Position numbers and translations under genes: made by a program. The notes beneath the pieces were generated by a model that did no database searches, was not told the DNA's origin, and saw only the letters and a program-made list of their open reading frames with translations. A stretch of 64,000 nucleotides of DNA, from NCBI RefSeq assembly GCF_000308615.1, contig NZ_BAGB01000027.1, positions 242,827 through 306,826 on the forward strand, read 5' to 3'. This document shows, piece by piece, positions 25,218 to 34,174 of the stretch; positions within the stretch are counted from its first letter, which is position 1, and every line of letters starts with the position of its first letter. The DNA comes from Nocardia jiangxiensis NBRC 101359. Its GTDB lineage: Bacteria > Actinomycetota > Actinomycetes > Mycobacteriales > Mycobacteriaceae.

Positions 25218-25400
25218 TCAGACGTCGCAGGCTGGCGTGACGCCGTTGCTGGGCGCCAGCTCGGCGAGCAGTTCGTGATCGGCCCGTCGCAACAGTGCAC
25301 GGGCGGCCGCGTTGGCTTCCTCGGGGAGGGCGCCTGGATGAGGGCGGGCGGACAGATCCAGGATGGTCTGCTCGACCGCGGTGCCCCAGCTCGCGTGCAC
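25218..25400 (-). pseudogene. AbiEi-type antitoxin, C-terminal remnant
   Basis: A 60-residue stretch (WGTAVEQTILDLSARP, then LPEEANAAARALLRRAD) resembles the C-terminal half of AbiEi-family antitoxins, which sit directly upstream of AbiEii genes. It ends 25 bp before the toxin remnant. The N-terminal winged-helix part is not recognisable upstream. The pair is a decayed type IV toxin-antitoxin locus. Confidence 0.5.
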
Positions 25401-25617
25401 CCCCCACGCACACGGACCACACGACCCAACCCATGCCGTGTCTCGTGCGCATGATTTTCCAGGGTGTGCTCGCCGTGCCGTCGGCGGTCAGCATCTCCGG
25501 CAACGCTGTGCACGCCTTCGCGATGATCCTTGCCGCCTCAGTGGCGATCGTGCGGGGCGAGTAGCTCGTAGCTCGGCCACCGTCACGGAGGCATGATCAC
25601 ATCGACCCACCGGCCGG

Positions 25618-25701
25618 GTGCTCGCCGACTATCTTGCGGTGGAATTCCTGTTCACCTGTGCGCTGGCCTTCGTGGTGCTCAACGTCACCGCCGGTGGGTG
25701 A
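25618..25701 (+). pseudogene. Possible aquaporin-family fragment
   Basis: A 27-residue piece (VLADYLAVEFLFTCALAFVV, then LNV) resembles the fourth transmembrane segment of bacterial MIP/aquaporin channels and ends at a stop. Nothing else of the channel is present. Low support; the rest of 25400-25950 shows no recognisable gene. Confidence 0.3.
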
Positions 25702-25949
25702 CGTTCTCTCAATCCGTATCAGGGAGCTACTTCAACGCGTCATGGGTCATGCCGAAACGAGGCACGGTCTCGAGTCGGATGCACACCGCCGGCAGTTGCG
25801 GACTCGGCGGTGAGTCCCTTGGCTGACGGATGAATAGCAGCGTGCGATTCGGCGGTTGGAGATGCACGGTTGACACCAGGACTTCTACTTGATGGCGATG
25901 CTTCTCGTCGCGGAGGTCCGCGTCGTTTCTACCGCTCGAAGCCGAATAT

Positions 25950-26894
25950 CTATCGAATCGCTGCCGCCGAAGCCGGTGGAGGATTATCGAGCTGTGCGGA
26001 TTCGGGTGTTTCCATGCAATCGAGAAAGGCGTCCACCGCGGGGTTCGTTTCTCCCGATCGCCACACGGCATACAAATCCAGAGTTGGGACCGGGTCCATC
26101 AATTTCACCGCGACTGCCGGGCTGTCGGGCTCGCCCATATTCATAGCAATCGCGCGTGGTAAGGACGCGAAACCGACCAGTGGGCGTACGGACACCAGGT
26201 GCGCGGTCGCGCCCGGATCATCGGCGTGATGGGACACCGACAGTGAGATCTGTGATTGTGCGGCGGCGTGGAAGATGGTGTCGTACATGGCTGGGCATTG
26301 CTCGCGGCCGAACAGCACGCACTGCTGATGCTGTAGTTCGTTGAATGACACACCTGGCCGATCTGCCCATCGATGGCGGCGCCCGACCACCGCGACCAGT
26401 GGCACCCGGTGCAGCACTCTTCGGTACTGGAACTCCGTGGTGCTGGGCTGACCGTAGACGAGGGCAATATCCAACGATCCGTTCGAGAGCGCAGCGAGCT
26501 GGGGCCCGGTGCGTTTTTCCCACAGCGACACCACGACATCCGGATGTCGCTCGGTCATCCGGGTCAAGGTGTGCGGCAGTATGTGGCGACTGGCGGGCAC
26601 GTTGTAGCCGACACCGACCGAGCCTGCGCGGCCCTCGGCGGTGGCCTTGGCTACCGCGGCCGCGCGGTCCATCCGGGCCATGATCTGACGGGCTTGTAGC
26701 TCGAATGCCCGCCCAGCCGCGGTCAATTGCACCTCGTGCGAGTTGCGGGCGACCAGTTGTACCCGGAGAGACTTTTCCAACTTCTGTAGCTGGGTGGACA
26801 GGCTTGGTTGAGTGAGATGAAGGCGCTGCGCTGCGCGACCGAAATGTAGCTCTTCGGCGATGGTGATGAACGAGACCAAATGCCGGAATTCCAT
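25950..26894 (-). CDS. LysR-family transcriptional regulator
   Basis: 314 residues. The N-terminal helix-turn-helix (MEFRHLVSFITIAEELHFGRAA, then RLHLTQPSLSTQLQKLEKSL) and linker helix are standard. The effector domain begins near residue 90 (GSVGVGYNVPASRHILPHTL). The ATG at 26894 has AAGGAG six bases upstream, so the open frame back to 27089 is not used. Flanking sequence is decayed DNA and a long gene-free stretch, so no divergent target gene is evident nearby. Confidence 0.9.
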   Translation of the reverse strand: MEFRHLVSFITIAEELHFGRAAQRLHLTQPSLSTQLQKLEKSLRVQLVARNSHEVQLTAAGRAFELQARQIMARMDRAAAVAKATAEGRAGSVGVGYNVPASRHILPHTLTRMTERHPDVVVSLWEKRTGPQLAALSNGSLDIALVYGQPSTTEFQYRRVLHRVPLVAVVGRRHRWADRPGVSFNELQHQQCVLFGREQCPAMYDTIFHAAAQSQISLSVSHHADDPGATAHLVSVRPLVGFASLPRAIAMNMGEPDSPAVAVKLMDPVPTLDLYAVWRSGETNPAVDAFLDCMETPESAQLDNPPPASAAAIR

Positions 26895-27697
26895 GACGCT
26901 GCTCCTTCCGAGCACTCGCCACGGTAGCTTCGAGAGATAACCGGCGATGAACCAGTGGGGCACGGTCACCATCGATGTGGTTGCACACACGTGAATCCGA
27001 GTAGCCGACCCACAAGCCAAGTAATTACAGAATGCTATATCGCCAAGAATCAGCTCTGCAATTCGCGGTCGGACACGGTGTCGCAACAAGACCGGTCACC
27101 AGGTGTGGGTCTTCATCCCGGGAACCGAATACCGAGCCCGCTCAGCGTTATTGATGATAGCCCATTTTCACCAAGCGTCCAGTTCGGATGCCGATCCGGG
27201 CCGGTCCGTCGACGGGCAGTTCGGGGGCAACGGGATCATTGCCCAATGTTGGTGATCGCCGAGGTGGTAGTGGTTGGCGCACATCGCAGCTGGAGGCTGC
27301 GGTCTCCTCGGTACCGATCCATTGGGCAGGGTTGACGGACAACGCTCACGCGATCCGCGTGTGAACCGACGGTAACGCTATCTCGCAGTTACTAATTGCC
27401 CGGTTGCTGTGTGCCGCTCGATGACGGTTACCGCGCCGGGAAGTGTGTGGTATTGACCGATTTCTCCGTTATGAGGGGCGCGCGCAGCCGGACTCGCCGG
27501 GAGATTGCCGGATGTGAACGCCGGGTGGATAGGGTGGGATCCGCCGTCGCGGCATCGGGTGGATAGTGGCGTAATCGCGATGGTGGAGCCCCGTTCGTCC
27601 GCGTCGTCCGTGGCAGGTCCGCTGCGAGACGGGCGGGGCTATCCGATTGGCGGGGGGTGAGAACTGGGGTGATTCCGATGATGAAGGAAAGGAAGCG
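26895..27697. other. Gene-free stretch upstream of the LysR gene
   Basis: No supported gene, RNA or clear repeat in about 800 bp. Open frames here lack initiation sites and family features. It presumably holds the LysR promoter near its right-hand start side. Confidence 0.4.
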
Positions 27698-27916
27698 ATG
27701 CCGGTTCTGAACACGACCGCGGCGCATCTGGTGAGGGATATCGTGGCCCGATACGGTTCGTTGGACGCGTTCTGTGCGCGTCTGCGAGGTAGTGTCGAGA
27801 ATCCGACCGAGGAGCTACGCCGCTTCACAGGCCACTGGGCTGGACCCGGGGCGATTCAGGCACAAGAGAAGGCTGTGGGCCAGAGCGACGGCGGCAGGCA
27901 CCGATTGCAACGCTGA
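27698..27916 (+). CDS. Small hypothetical protein, possibly truncated
   Basis: 72 residues from an ATG preceded by AAGGAAAGGAAGCG. The first part (MPVLNTTAAHLVRDIVARYG, then LDAFCARLRG) looks like the start of a real soluble protein with helical character. The last 25 residues have low-complexity composition and may be read-through after a break. Family not recognised. It is followed by a transposase remnant. Confidence 0.35.
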   Translation: MPVLNTTAAHLVRDIVARYGSLDAFCARLRGSVENPTEELRRFTGHWAGPGAIQAQEKAVGQSDGGRHRLQR

Positions 27917-28139
27917 GTCTTGACCGGCGCCGCGCGAGGTGCGGCGCAGTGGTGGTGATTGTCCCTCGATCCTGGTTCTGCACCCCAGGGCAGCGGACGT
28001 CTTCCCCACGAGCTGGTCGAGGACCTACCGGAATGTCTTGCGGACCCTGATCCGGCTGGGCCGACAAGCCCCTGAGAGCGGTGATTGACTTCCAGGCCCG
28101 CAGGGCGCGCTCGACGGCGTCAGGGTGCTCATTCTGGCG

Positions 28140-28745
28140 CACGAACCGTGATCATTTCACCGGGAGGTGCTGGTCGACGGTTGCGTGGTTGAGAAGTAGG
28201 CGCTTGCGCAACAGATCCAGTTTGGCCCGGCCGAAGCACTGGGCTTGTGGTGCTTGAGTTTATTGACGGTGCCTTCCACAGGCCCATTTCTCCACGGAAG
28301 CGTCAGCCCCGCGGTGACCGCCGCGAAGTCATGTTCGAGCCCGGTCACGAACGAGTGCAGCGCTGGCAGATTGTCGGCACGGACTTGCGACATCCACTCG
28401 GGGAGACGATCACCGCGCAGGTCGCGCTTCATGACGGCGAATGCACCGACGTGCCGGCAGGTGGCCTCGAGTTCTGGGCAGCAGGCCAGAATTCCGGCGA
28501 GCTGCTGGGCGTCGTCGCTGGCCAGCGTATCCGGGTCCCGCATGATCCACGCGGTTACGGCGCGGATCTTCGGCGCGGCCGGCGGGACCACGGCTGGCCG
28601 CGCGTTCCTGCGGCCGTCGCGGTGGGGCTACAGGTAGCGATAGACGGTGCGCTGGCTGCCCCGATAGTCGAGCCGGCGAAGCTCTTCGATGAGAACCGAG
28701 ATGTCCGAGCATCTGCGCAACCGATCGGTAGCAGCAGGTGACCGT
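28140..28745 (-). pseudogene. ISL3-family transposase remnant (C-terminal part)
   Basis: The reverse strand encodes an ISL3 transposase C-terminus: ISVLIEELRRLDYRGSQRTVYRYL, an in-frame stop, then APKIRAVTAWIMRDP, LEHDFAAVTAGLTLPWRNGPVEG and, after a frameshift near 28245, QCFGRAKLDLLRKRLLL. The N-terminal zinc and HTH region is absent. At least one stop and one frameshift make it inactive. Confidence 0.7.
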
Positions 28746-28824
28746 GTCGATGCCAGGTCGTAGGGTTGCTCGGCGAATCGGGCAGCCTCTCACCCCGGAC
28801 ACGATGCCGACGCGGGGTGCCCGG

Positions 28825-29160
28825 CTAGCTCGCCTTGTTGTATGCCTCCAGGACGCTGGCCTGAATCCGGCCGCGATCGGACACGTCGTAGCCGTTCTTG
28901 CGGGCCCATTCCCGAACCGCTTTGGTCTGTTCCTTATCCGCCACAGTACGATTGCCGACCTTGCCTTTGGCCTTGGGAATCCGGCCGACCTTCCGGGCAG
29001 GCTCGGTCCACTGTTCGAACGCCTTACGCAGCTTGCCCGCGTTCTTCACCGACAGATCGATCTCGTACTCGACACCATCGATGCCGAACACGACAGTTTC
29101 CTGCGCCGCGGACTTACCGTCATAGTCGTCGATCAATTCGACGGTGACCTTCTTCGCCAT
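28825..29160 (-). CDS. lsr2: Lsr2-family nucleoid-associated xenogeneic silencer
   Basis: 111 residues, the usual size. The N-terminal dimerisation domain begins MAKKVTVELIDDYDG and continues FGIDGVEYEIDLS. The C-terminal DNA-binding domain ends REWARKNGYDVSDRGRIQ with the RGR AT-hook-like motif that enters the minor groove. The ATG at 29160 has AAGGAG upstream. Lsr2 binds AT-rich foreign DNA and silences it. Its place in a stretch of decayed mobile genes may mean this copy came with an island, or that it is the genomic lsr2 beside an insertion hotspot. Confidence 0.92.
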   Translation of the reverse strand: MAKKVTVELIDDYDGKSAAQETVVFGIDGVEYEIDLSVKNAGKLRKAFEQWTEPARKVGRIPKAKGKVGNRTVADKEQTKAVREWARKNGYDVSDRGRIQASVLEAYNKAS

Positions 29161-29299
29161 ACGAATCTGCTCCTTGTCTTCATCACAATGCCGCAGCGGC
29201 AAGCGTAGAACCTCGACGGATAACGCGCACGACCGGTACGTCCCAAAGGTAACAGCGTATCCGGGCGCAGTGGGGTATAAACCCTGACCACGGAAAGGA

Positions 29300-29640
29300 T
29301 TACAGGCGCTCGCGGAGTTTCGACAACAGTTCACAGGCACCCGACTCGGGCTCTTCGAACGTGATCGTCAGTGTCTGCGGAACCCTCAGCAGTTCCAGGA
29401 CGGCTTGTCCGTGCAGGACAACCTGTTCACTGGCACCCCTGCCGGGCATCGCGGTCGAACCGATGTGCCCGTAAACGAACGTATCGGTGTTGTCCCAGTC
29501 GAGAAGAGTTGAGCGCACGCTCGGCACCATACGGGGGCCTTGGATCAGCCCGTTCTCGATGGCCGCCTCGAGCGTGACATCGATGTTGTGAACACATGCG
29601 GCGCAAACCGAGCTGGGGACGTCAACATCGTCGACCCGGC
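29300..29640 (-). pseudogene. Possible amidohydrolase fragment
   Basis: The stretch HNIDVTLEAAIENGLIQGPR, then MV, resembles the segment of imidazolonepropionase-like amidohydrolases that precedes the metal site, but neither the upstream nor the downstream metal ligands are present. The rest (GQAVLELLRVPQTLTITFEE) is not recognised. Probably part of a decayed gene. Confidence 0.3.
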
Positions 29641-29759
29641 CGCCATCAAAAAGGCGGTGCGCACCGCCTTCGGCGTAGACGTGCCGCAACCCACCCGCGC
29701 TCGGCCCCGGCATCGTCGTCGCTGGTGCGGGACCGCCGCCAACGTCACCACGGTCCGGA

Positions 29760-30080
29760 TTCGGTTTCGCCGCGTCCTATTACGGTCTACCGGATATCGG
29801 GTTCATCGCCTGGCCGGACATGGTCGGGTTCGTGCAGCGGTTGCGGCTGGCGTTCCCGCGCCAACATCTGCTGGTCGACATCGACGATGGGTATGTGGAT
29901 GCGGAGGTGGTCTGTCATGTGGTCGAGCAGTTGGAGATGCTCGGCGCGTCGGGGTGATCGCGCGGAAGCGCTGGCTGCAACCGACGCTGATGTGCTGCTG
30001 GTCGACGGTGTGCGCAGTGTCGACTGGATCCGGAAGGTGCGTGCGGTCATCGGGTCGAAGCCGTATCTCCCGCCACCACC
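29760..30080 (+). pseudogene. Decayed isocitrate lyase/PEP mutase superfamily gene
   Basis: Frame 29760-29957 reads FGFAASYYGLPDIGFIAWPD, then LLVDIDDGYVDAEV and VVEQLEMLGASG, matching the barrel core and metal-binding acidic motif of the superfamily. A one-base loss in the GGGG run before the expected VI creates a stop. Further on, in another frame, AEALAATDADVLLVDGVRSV matches a late strand of the same family. The diagnostic central loop has been deleted, so the original activity cannot be told. It is not part of the phosphonate cluster 16 kb away. Confidence 0.6.
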
Positions 30081-30245
30081 CACGGCGCGGCGACCCGCGC
30101 GAACACCGCTGAGAGGTCTGCGAAGGTGATGCGGCGGGGGATCTGGCGGGCCCGCCGCTCCCGCGACCGGCCCGCCCGGCGGGGGCGTTCAGCGATCCGG
30201 CCGGAATCATCCAACTACGGTGGCCGGGTCGCCGCACGGTCCGAC

Positions 30246-31079
30246 TTACTGCCGCAGGGCGGGGTCTTCGTGGTGCGGGCTGCTGGTTCGGAAGGTTTGC
30301 TGCACATCGGTTTTGGTGATGGCCAGGTAGGTGACCAACGCAAGGATGAGCAGTCCGAGGACGGTGATGACGGGGCCGTCACCGAGTCCGAGCCCGGTCA
30401 CTTGTCGTGGTTTGCCGAGCCAGTCGGCGATCGAGGCGCCCAGGGGGCGGGTGATGACGTAGGCGGTCCAGAAGCACAGAATCGGATTCCAGTTCAGCCG
30501 GCGGTAGCCGGCGGCGGGGATAAGGATCGCGGCGGCGAACACGGCTGCAGAGGCGGCGTAGCCCAGATGCAGTGTGTAGGCGGTGAAGTCGCCCAGGGCG
30601 GTGCCCATGGCGAAGGTGGCCACGACCGCAGCCCAGTAGAACAGTTCGCGCCGGGTGGTGTCGACGGCGTGGATCGACAGGGTGCGTTCGGTGCGGTACC
30701 AAAGCAGGAATACCGCCGCGAGCGCTGCGGCGTAGAAGCCGGTGGAAACCGGGTAGGGGATGCCGAGGACGACGTGCATGACGTCGGCGGCCATGGTGCC
30801 GAAGACGCCGACCATGACCACGGCGAGCCAATACGACCACGCCACGTAGCGACCGATCCATAGTTGCAGCATGAGGGCCGCCACGAAGGCCAGGAAACCC
30901 AGGACGACCGCGATCTGCGGGTCGATGCTGGTGACCAGGAAGTCGGAGGTGGATTCGCCCATGGCGGTGGACAATCCCTTGACGATCCAGAACACGGCGG
31001 TGATCTCGGGGACGCGCAGCGCACCGGCGCGGGTCAGTGCCGGGGAGGACGAACTCGGTCCACCGGAGGAGATGCTCAA
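30246..31079 (-). CDS. Multi-spanning membrane protein, COG4705-like
   Basis: About 277 residues with seven or eight hydrophobic segments. Conserved-looking blocks are VPEITAVFWIVKGLSTAMGES, RTERTLSIHAVDTTRRELFYWAAV and CFWTAYVITRPLGASIADWLGKP, which recur in the paralogue at 35285-36583. The likely start is TTG 31079 preceded by AAAGGTGA; the frame extends to ATG 31181 without a better site. The family is uncharacterised. It lies downstream of and in the same direction as the sensor kinase, in a block with DedA and UppP genes, so a role in envelope or lipid-carrier physiology is plausible but inferred. Confidence 0.7.
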   Translation of the reverse strand: MSISSGGPSSSSPALTRAGALRVPEITAVFWIVKGLSTAMGESTSDFLVTSIDPQIAVVLGFLAFVAALMLQLWIGRYVAWSYWLAVVMVGVFGTMAADVMHVVLGIPYPVSTGFYAAALAAVFLLWYRTERTLSIHAVDTTRRELFYWAAVVATFAMGTALGDFTAYTLHLGYAASAAVFAAAILIPAAGYRRLNWNPILCFWTAYVITRPLGASIADWLGKPRQVTGLGLGDGPVITVLGLLILALVTYLAITKTDVQQTFRTSSPHHEDPALRQ

Positions 31080-31338
31080 CGGGTCACCTTTGCGAATGAG
31101 ACGGGACGGACACAGCGATCGACCGACACCCCCATCTCTCGGCGGGATGGTGTCGAAAATGCGGGCAGGCAAGGCTTTCAAGCCGATTTCCGGCGGTCGG
31201 CGGTTCGGGTTTCGGGGCCGAGCGGCGGGCGTTGCGGCGTTGGCGGACAGGGGCTCGCGGCAGTATCCGCGACCGGCACTGAGAGCACGCTGAGAGCCGA
31301 ACCCGCGCCGATCGTTGAGGTGCGCCCTCTGACCCGGG

Positions 31339-32727
31339 TCAGGAGAGTATTTCGGCCGGTGGTGGATGCAGTGGGAGGTCCACGCTCAAACGTGCTCCGC
31401 CCAGGGGTGATCGGCCGATGTCGACGGTGCCGTGGTGGGCGGTGACGATTTCGGCGACGATCGCCAGTCCGAGTCCGGTGCCACCGCTGCTGCGGCCGCG
31501 GTCGTCCTGTAGGCGGACGAATCGGTCGAACACCCGCAGCCGGTCGGCGTCAGGGATGCCGGGGCCGTCGTCGTCGATGACCACCCGTGCGGTGGTGTCG
31601 GTCGCGGTGAGCGTGACGGTGACCATCGAGCGGGCATGCGTGACCGCGTTGTCGAGGAGATTACGCACGACGCGGGTCAGCGCCTGCGGGTCGCCGTCGA
31701 TCCGCACAGGCTGCAACTGGGCGGTCACCGCCACCGCCATGCAGGTGTGACGTACCGCGGCGACGACGGTGGCGGCGATGTCGTCGAGGTCGACGTCGGT
31801 GGCGTGCAGGGTGAGGCCGTGGTCGTCGGCGGTGGCGAGGGTGAGTAGGTCGGCGATGAGCTTCTGCATGCGCACGGCTTCGGGCAGCAGTGTCGCTCCG
31901 ATCAAGCTGTCATCGGCGGTGTCGGGATGGTGATGGGCCAGTTCGAGTCCGGCGACCAGCGTGGCAAGGGGGCTGCGCAGCTCGTGGGAGGCGTCGGCGA
32001 GGAAGCGGCGCTGGGCGGTGTGCCCGGTTTCGATGCGGGTGAGCATCTCGTTCATGGTGGTGGCCAGCCGGGCGATCTCGTCGCGGGCGAGTGGGACCGG
32101 AACCCGTTGTGACAGTTCGGAAGCGCCGATGTCGGCGACCCGGGCCCGGATCGCTTCCACCGATGCCAACGACCGCCCGACCAATGCGTAGGTGGCCGCC
32201 GCGGCGGCCAGGACGACGATCGGGCCGCTGAGGGCAAGCCCGAGCGCGACGTCCTTGAGCGCGTCCTCGGCCGGTTCGGCGCTGACCGCGGCCAGGACGG
32301 TGAACACTCCGGCCGGGCCGTGCACCGTGCGTGCCGACACGCGAAGGTCGGCGGGGCCGTCGGCGGACAATCCGGTCACCGCACCGGAGCCGGGCACGGT
32401 GACCAGCGGACGCCCGGGTGCCCCGGCCGAGGAGCGTACGAGCGCGCCTGTGGCGTCGAAGATCTGCACCGCTTCGATGTGCGAGGTCGCGGACAGCAGC
32501 GCCGGATTCAGCCCGCCGGGTGCGGTGGTGTGCAGCTGGTCGGTGATCTCGCTCAGGCGGGCCAGCGCCGGGGAGTCGACCGAGCCGTACAGCGATCGGT
32601 ACAGCAGCGATACCACGACCACCGCACCGAGCAGCACCACCACCGCGACCACCCCCGCCGCGGTGAGCGCCGAACGCACCCGCACCCCCCACCGGTCCGG
32701 GCTCCAGACGATCTCGAGGTTGCCCAT
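31339..32727 (-). CDS. Two-component sensor histidine kinase
   Basis: About 462 residues. A transmembrane helix near residue 25, an extracytoplasmic sensor region, a second helix near 185 and a HAMP linker (AIRARVADIGASELSQRVPVP) are followed by the H-box FLADASHELRSPLATL with the phospho-accepting His. The ATPase domain has NLLDNAVTHA, DDDGPGIP and GTGLGLAI. Start is at ATG 32727 or the nearby 32736. It is divergent from the DedA gene, while the cognate-looking response regulator downstream of dedA is broken. Confidence 0.88.
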   Translation of the reverse strand: MGNLEIVWSPDRWGVRVRSALTAAGVVAVVVLLGAVVVVSLLYRSLYGSVDSPALARLSEITDQLHTTAPGGLNPALLSATSHIEAVQIFDATGALVRSSAGAPGRPLVTVPGSGAVTGLSADGPADLRVSARTVHGPAGVFTVLAAVSAEPAEDALKDVALGLALSGPIVVLAAAAATYALVGRSLASVEAIRARVADIGASELSQRVPVPLARDEIARLATTMNEMLTRIETGHTAQRRFLADASHELRSPLATLVAGLELAHHHPDTADDSLIGATLLPEAVRMQKLIADLLTLATADDHGLTLHATDVDLDDIAATVVAAVRHTCMAVAVTAQLQPVRIDGDPQALTRVVRNLLDNAVTHARSMVTVTLTATDTTARVVIDDDGPGIPDADRLRVFDRFVRLQDDRGRSSGGTGLGLAIVAEIVTAHHGTVDIGRSPLGGARLSVDLPLHPPPAEILS

Positions 32728-32844
32728 GCCCCACATCCTCATCCACGGCTGCCCGGAGCACGGTGCCGGTCTCAGCGTGTTCTCAGCACCTTCCTGCCAG
32801 GGTGGCCTGGTGATATCGAGTTTCCACCGCTGGGATGGCCGGTT

Positions 32845-33507
32845 ATGCAACATCTGATCCTCAGCTATGGCCTCGCCGCGATCCTGTTGCTCATGGCCGC
32901 CGAGTCGGCGTGTATACCGATTCCGTCCGAGGTGACGATGCTGCTGGGTGGGGCTTTGGCCGCCGGAGCGGTGAGTGGGCCGCACCCGAATCTGGTCGCG
33001 GTCATCGCAGCCGGCACCGCGGGCAATGTGGCGGGCAGCTACGTGGCATGGCTGGCCGGCCGCTACGGCGGCCGCCCCGCCCTGCACCGGTGGGGCCGCT
33101 ACATTTTCCTGCGCGCCGAGGACATCGACCGCGCTCAGGACTGGTTCGTGCGCCGCGGTGCGGCGTCGGTGTTCTGGGCGCGGCTGCTGCCCGGCATCCG
33201 GACCTTCATCTCGTTGCCCGCCGGGATCGCCGGCATGTCCGCCCTCCGGTTCGGGGTCTACACCCTCGCGGGCTGTCTGCCGTGGACCGCGGCCCTGGCC
33301 ATCGCGGGCTACGGTGTCGGCGCCAATTGGCAGCATCTGGAAGACACCCTGCGCGGGCCGAGTTACCTCATCGCCGCGCTGGCCGCGATCGCGATCGCCG
33401 TCGCCGTCGCCGTCGTCCTGCGGCGCCGACGCCGAAGGGCCACCGGTATCGACCAGTCGGCGAATCCCGAGTTCGGGGCCACAGCCCAGGGCTCTGCAAC
33501 AGATTGA
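32845..33507 (+). CDS. DedA-family membrane protein
   Basis: 220 residues. The family signature covers SACIPIPSEVTMLLGGALA, FVRRGAASVFWARLLPGIRT and FISLPAGIAGMS; the last two carry the Arg and Gly/Pro residues that define DedA proteins. DedA proteins flip undecaprenyl phosphate or phospholipids across the membrane and depend on proton motive force. The C-terminus ends in a basic stretch and a short tail. An undecaprenyl-diphosphatase gene lies 700 bp away, so the neighbourhood combines carrier dephosphorylation with carrier recycling. Confidence 0.88.
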   Translation: MQHLILSYGLAAILLLMAAESACIPIPSEVTMLLGGALAAGAVSGPHPNLVAVIAAGTAGNVAGSYVAWLAGRYGGRPALHRWGRYIFLRAEDIDRAQDWFVRRGAASVFWARLLPGIRTFISLPAGIAGMSALRFGVYTLAGCLPWTAALAIAGYGVGANWQHLEDTLRGPSYLIAALAAIAIAVAVAVVLRRRRRRATGIDQSANPEFGATAQGSATD

Positions 33508-34119
33508 GCAGGTGCTCGCCGTGTACGGGTTCACCGTGGACTGGGCCAGGACCGCGGCAGAACAACTTGCGCCGCAACACAATCCCGACCTGGTCCTGCT
33601 GGACCTGGGGCTGCCCGACCGCGACGGGGTAGCGCTGTGCCGGACCCTCGTGTCGCGCTGCGTGTCACGGTCATCGTCGTATCGACCGCTCGCACCCAGG
33701 AATTCGAAGTGGTCGAGGCCTTGAACGCGGGCGCCGACGACTACGTGACCAAATCGTTCCGGCTCACCGAGCTGCTCGCCCGGCTGCGGGCGCATCTGCG
33801 CCGCCGCTCCACGGCCCTCGGCGCCCCCGTCCTCACCACCGGCCGCTGCGCATCGATCCACACGCCCACCGCGCCTGGGTCGCTCGTGTTGCGGCCCAAG
33901 GAATTCGACGTGCTGCACCTGCTGGTCGAACACGCCAGCCACGTGGTCACCCGCGACACGCTCATCACGACGATGTGGGACGAGCACTGGTACGAACCGA
34001 CCGAAACCCTGGATGTCCACGTCTCGGCCCTGCACCACCGACTCGCCGAATATGGTGAGGACCCCTACCGGATCACAATCGTCCGAGGCCGCGGCTACCG
34101 GTTCGAATCGCAGTCCTGA
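33496..34119 (+). pseudogene. OmpR-type response regulator, N-terminally truncated and frameshifted
   Basis: The receiver domain starts without its first strand and acidic pair: the frame overlapping the DedA 3' end reads EQVLAVYGFTVDWARTAAEQ, then LVLLDLGLPDRDG with the phospho-acceptor Asp. At about 33655 the frame shifts, and the rest continues as VTVIVVSTARTQEFEVVEAL, DDYVTKSF (Ser replaces the usual Pro) and an intact winged helix (LRPKEFDVLHLLVEHASHVV, then VRGRGYRF) to 34119. No initiation site serves the whole. The DNA-binding domain alone could be made from ATG 33637 (a GTG lies just before). Confidence 0.7.
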
Positions 34120-34174
34120 CGACGCCCACCACGTGCCGGTGCACGAACGTGGCGGGTCGATGGTCGGCGGGGTA

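Noticed and set aside
32728..34038. N-terminal extension of the sensor kinase frame to about 900 codons
   Set aside because: The extra part is antisense to DedA and the response regulator and has no family features; the kinase starts near 32727.
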